Shown: in pieces, positions 5,492 through 5,874 of the stretch
How the letters are laid out: the number at the start of each line of letters is the position of its first letter
Position numbering within the stretch: the stretch's first letter is position 1
Origin: an uncultured Collinsella sp.
GTDB taxonomy: Bacteria; Actinomycetota; Coriobacteriia; Coriobacteriales; Coriobacteriaceae
Assembly (NCBI GenBank): GCA_900550355.1
Contig: URRT01000114.1
Span: forward strand, 1-5,874
Reading direction: 5' to 3'
Length of the DNA: 5,874 bases
Position numbers and translations under genes: made by a program
Notes under the pieces: generated by a model
Databases searched by the model: none
The model's input: the letters and a program-made list of their open reading frames with translations, nothing else
What the model was told of the DNA's origin: nothing

Positions 5492-5874
5492 ATGAAGATT
5501 GGTATCGGCAACGACCATGCCGCCGTCGAGCTCAAGAACATCATCTCCGAGCACCTGAAGGAGCGCGGCTGTGAGGTCGTGAACTTTGGCACCGACACCT
5601 CCGAGAGCTTTGATTACCCCATCGCCGGCTACAAGGTGGGCAAGGCCGTAGCCAACGGCGACGTCGATCTGGGCATCCTGATCTGCGGTACCGGCGTCGG
5701 CATCAGCCTGGCCGCCAACAAGGTCGAGGGCGTACGCGCCGTCGTCTGCTCCGAGCCCTTCAGCGCCAAGCTCTCCCGCATGCACAACAACACCAACGTG
5801 CTTGCCTTTGGCGCCCGCGTCGTGGGCTCCGAGCTCGCCAAGATGATCGTCGACGAGTGGCTTGGCGCAAGCTT
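5492..5874 (+). CDS. rpiB: Ribose-5-phosphate isomerase B (3' end cut)
   Basis: The first 127 codons of a RpiB/LacAB-family sugar-phosphate isomerase run off the window end; the usual length is about 150 residues, so only some 20-25 are missing. RpiB interconverts ribose 5-phosphate and ribulose 5-phosphate in the non-oxidative pentose phosphate pathway, in the cytosol. The active-site pattern is intact and matches E. coli RpiB numbering: Asp8-His9 (GNDHA), Cys65 in CGTGVG (65-70) as catalytic base, and His98 with Asn99-Asn100 (RMHNNTNVLAFGAR). The N-terminus reads IGIGNDHA where many homologues have IGSDHA. ATG start at 5492 with AGAGAGGAA upstream (6-nt spacing from AGGAA). It is divergent from cyuA. 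A LacA/LacB or other RpiB-like role cannot be excluded, but the catalytic Cys and His favour RpiB. Confidence 0.95.
   Translation, partial: MKIGIGNDHAAVELKNIISEHLKERGCEVVNFGTDTSESFDYPIAGYKVGKAVANGDVDLGILICGTGVGISLAANKVEGVRAVVCSEPFSAKLSRMHNNTNVLAFGARVVGSELAKMIVDEWLGAS

Overview
The window looks like chromosomal core DNA of a high-GC, anaerobic, gut-type actinobacterium. A Coriobacteriia genome close to Collinsella is my best guess. This rests on the four-domain S1 protein, the bacterial type-A-like RNase P RNA, the codon usage, and the pairing of an oxygen-sensitive-type cysteine desulfidase with rpiB. The genus is an inference, not a database result.

Layout from left to right. A minus-strand YigZ/IMPACT-family gene occupies 16-654. 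A 225-bp spacer follows that holds a roughly 100-nt, nearly fully self-complementary element (767-865). Next is the minus-strand RNase P RNA gene rnpB (about 880-1246) with its own extended -10 promoter. A spacer with two stacked hairpins (1381-1455) leads to the intrinsic terminator of rpsA (1511-1544). rpsA itself (ribosomal protein S1) lies on the minus strand at 1569-2735, and its leader can fold so that the Shine-Dalgarno is paired. A 315-bp divergent promoter region separates rpsA from a plus-strand HAD-superfamily hydrolase (3051-3809). The HAD gene converges on a minus-strand cysteine desulfidase gene (3902-5221). Between them lies a 67-nt perfect inverted repeat flanked by a near-perfect 10-bp direct repeat, which looks like a miniature transposable element. 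A 270-bp divergent control region then leads into rpiB, which is cut by the window end.

The genes are mostly single transcription units rather than one operon. RNase P RNA and S1 serve RNA processing and translation. The desulfidase turns cysteine into pyruvate, ammonia and sulfide. RpiB feeds the non-oxidative pentose phosphate pathway. I do not see a multi-gene novel system such as a defence island, CRISPR array, toxin-antitoxin or secretion cluster. The parts most worth a second look are non-coding: the two palindromic elements, the SD-masking rpsA leader, and the operator-like repeats between the desulfidase gene and rpiB.
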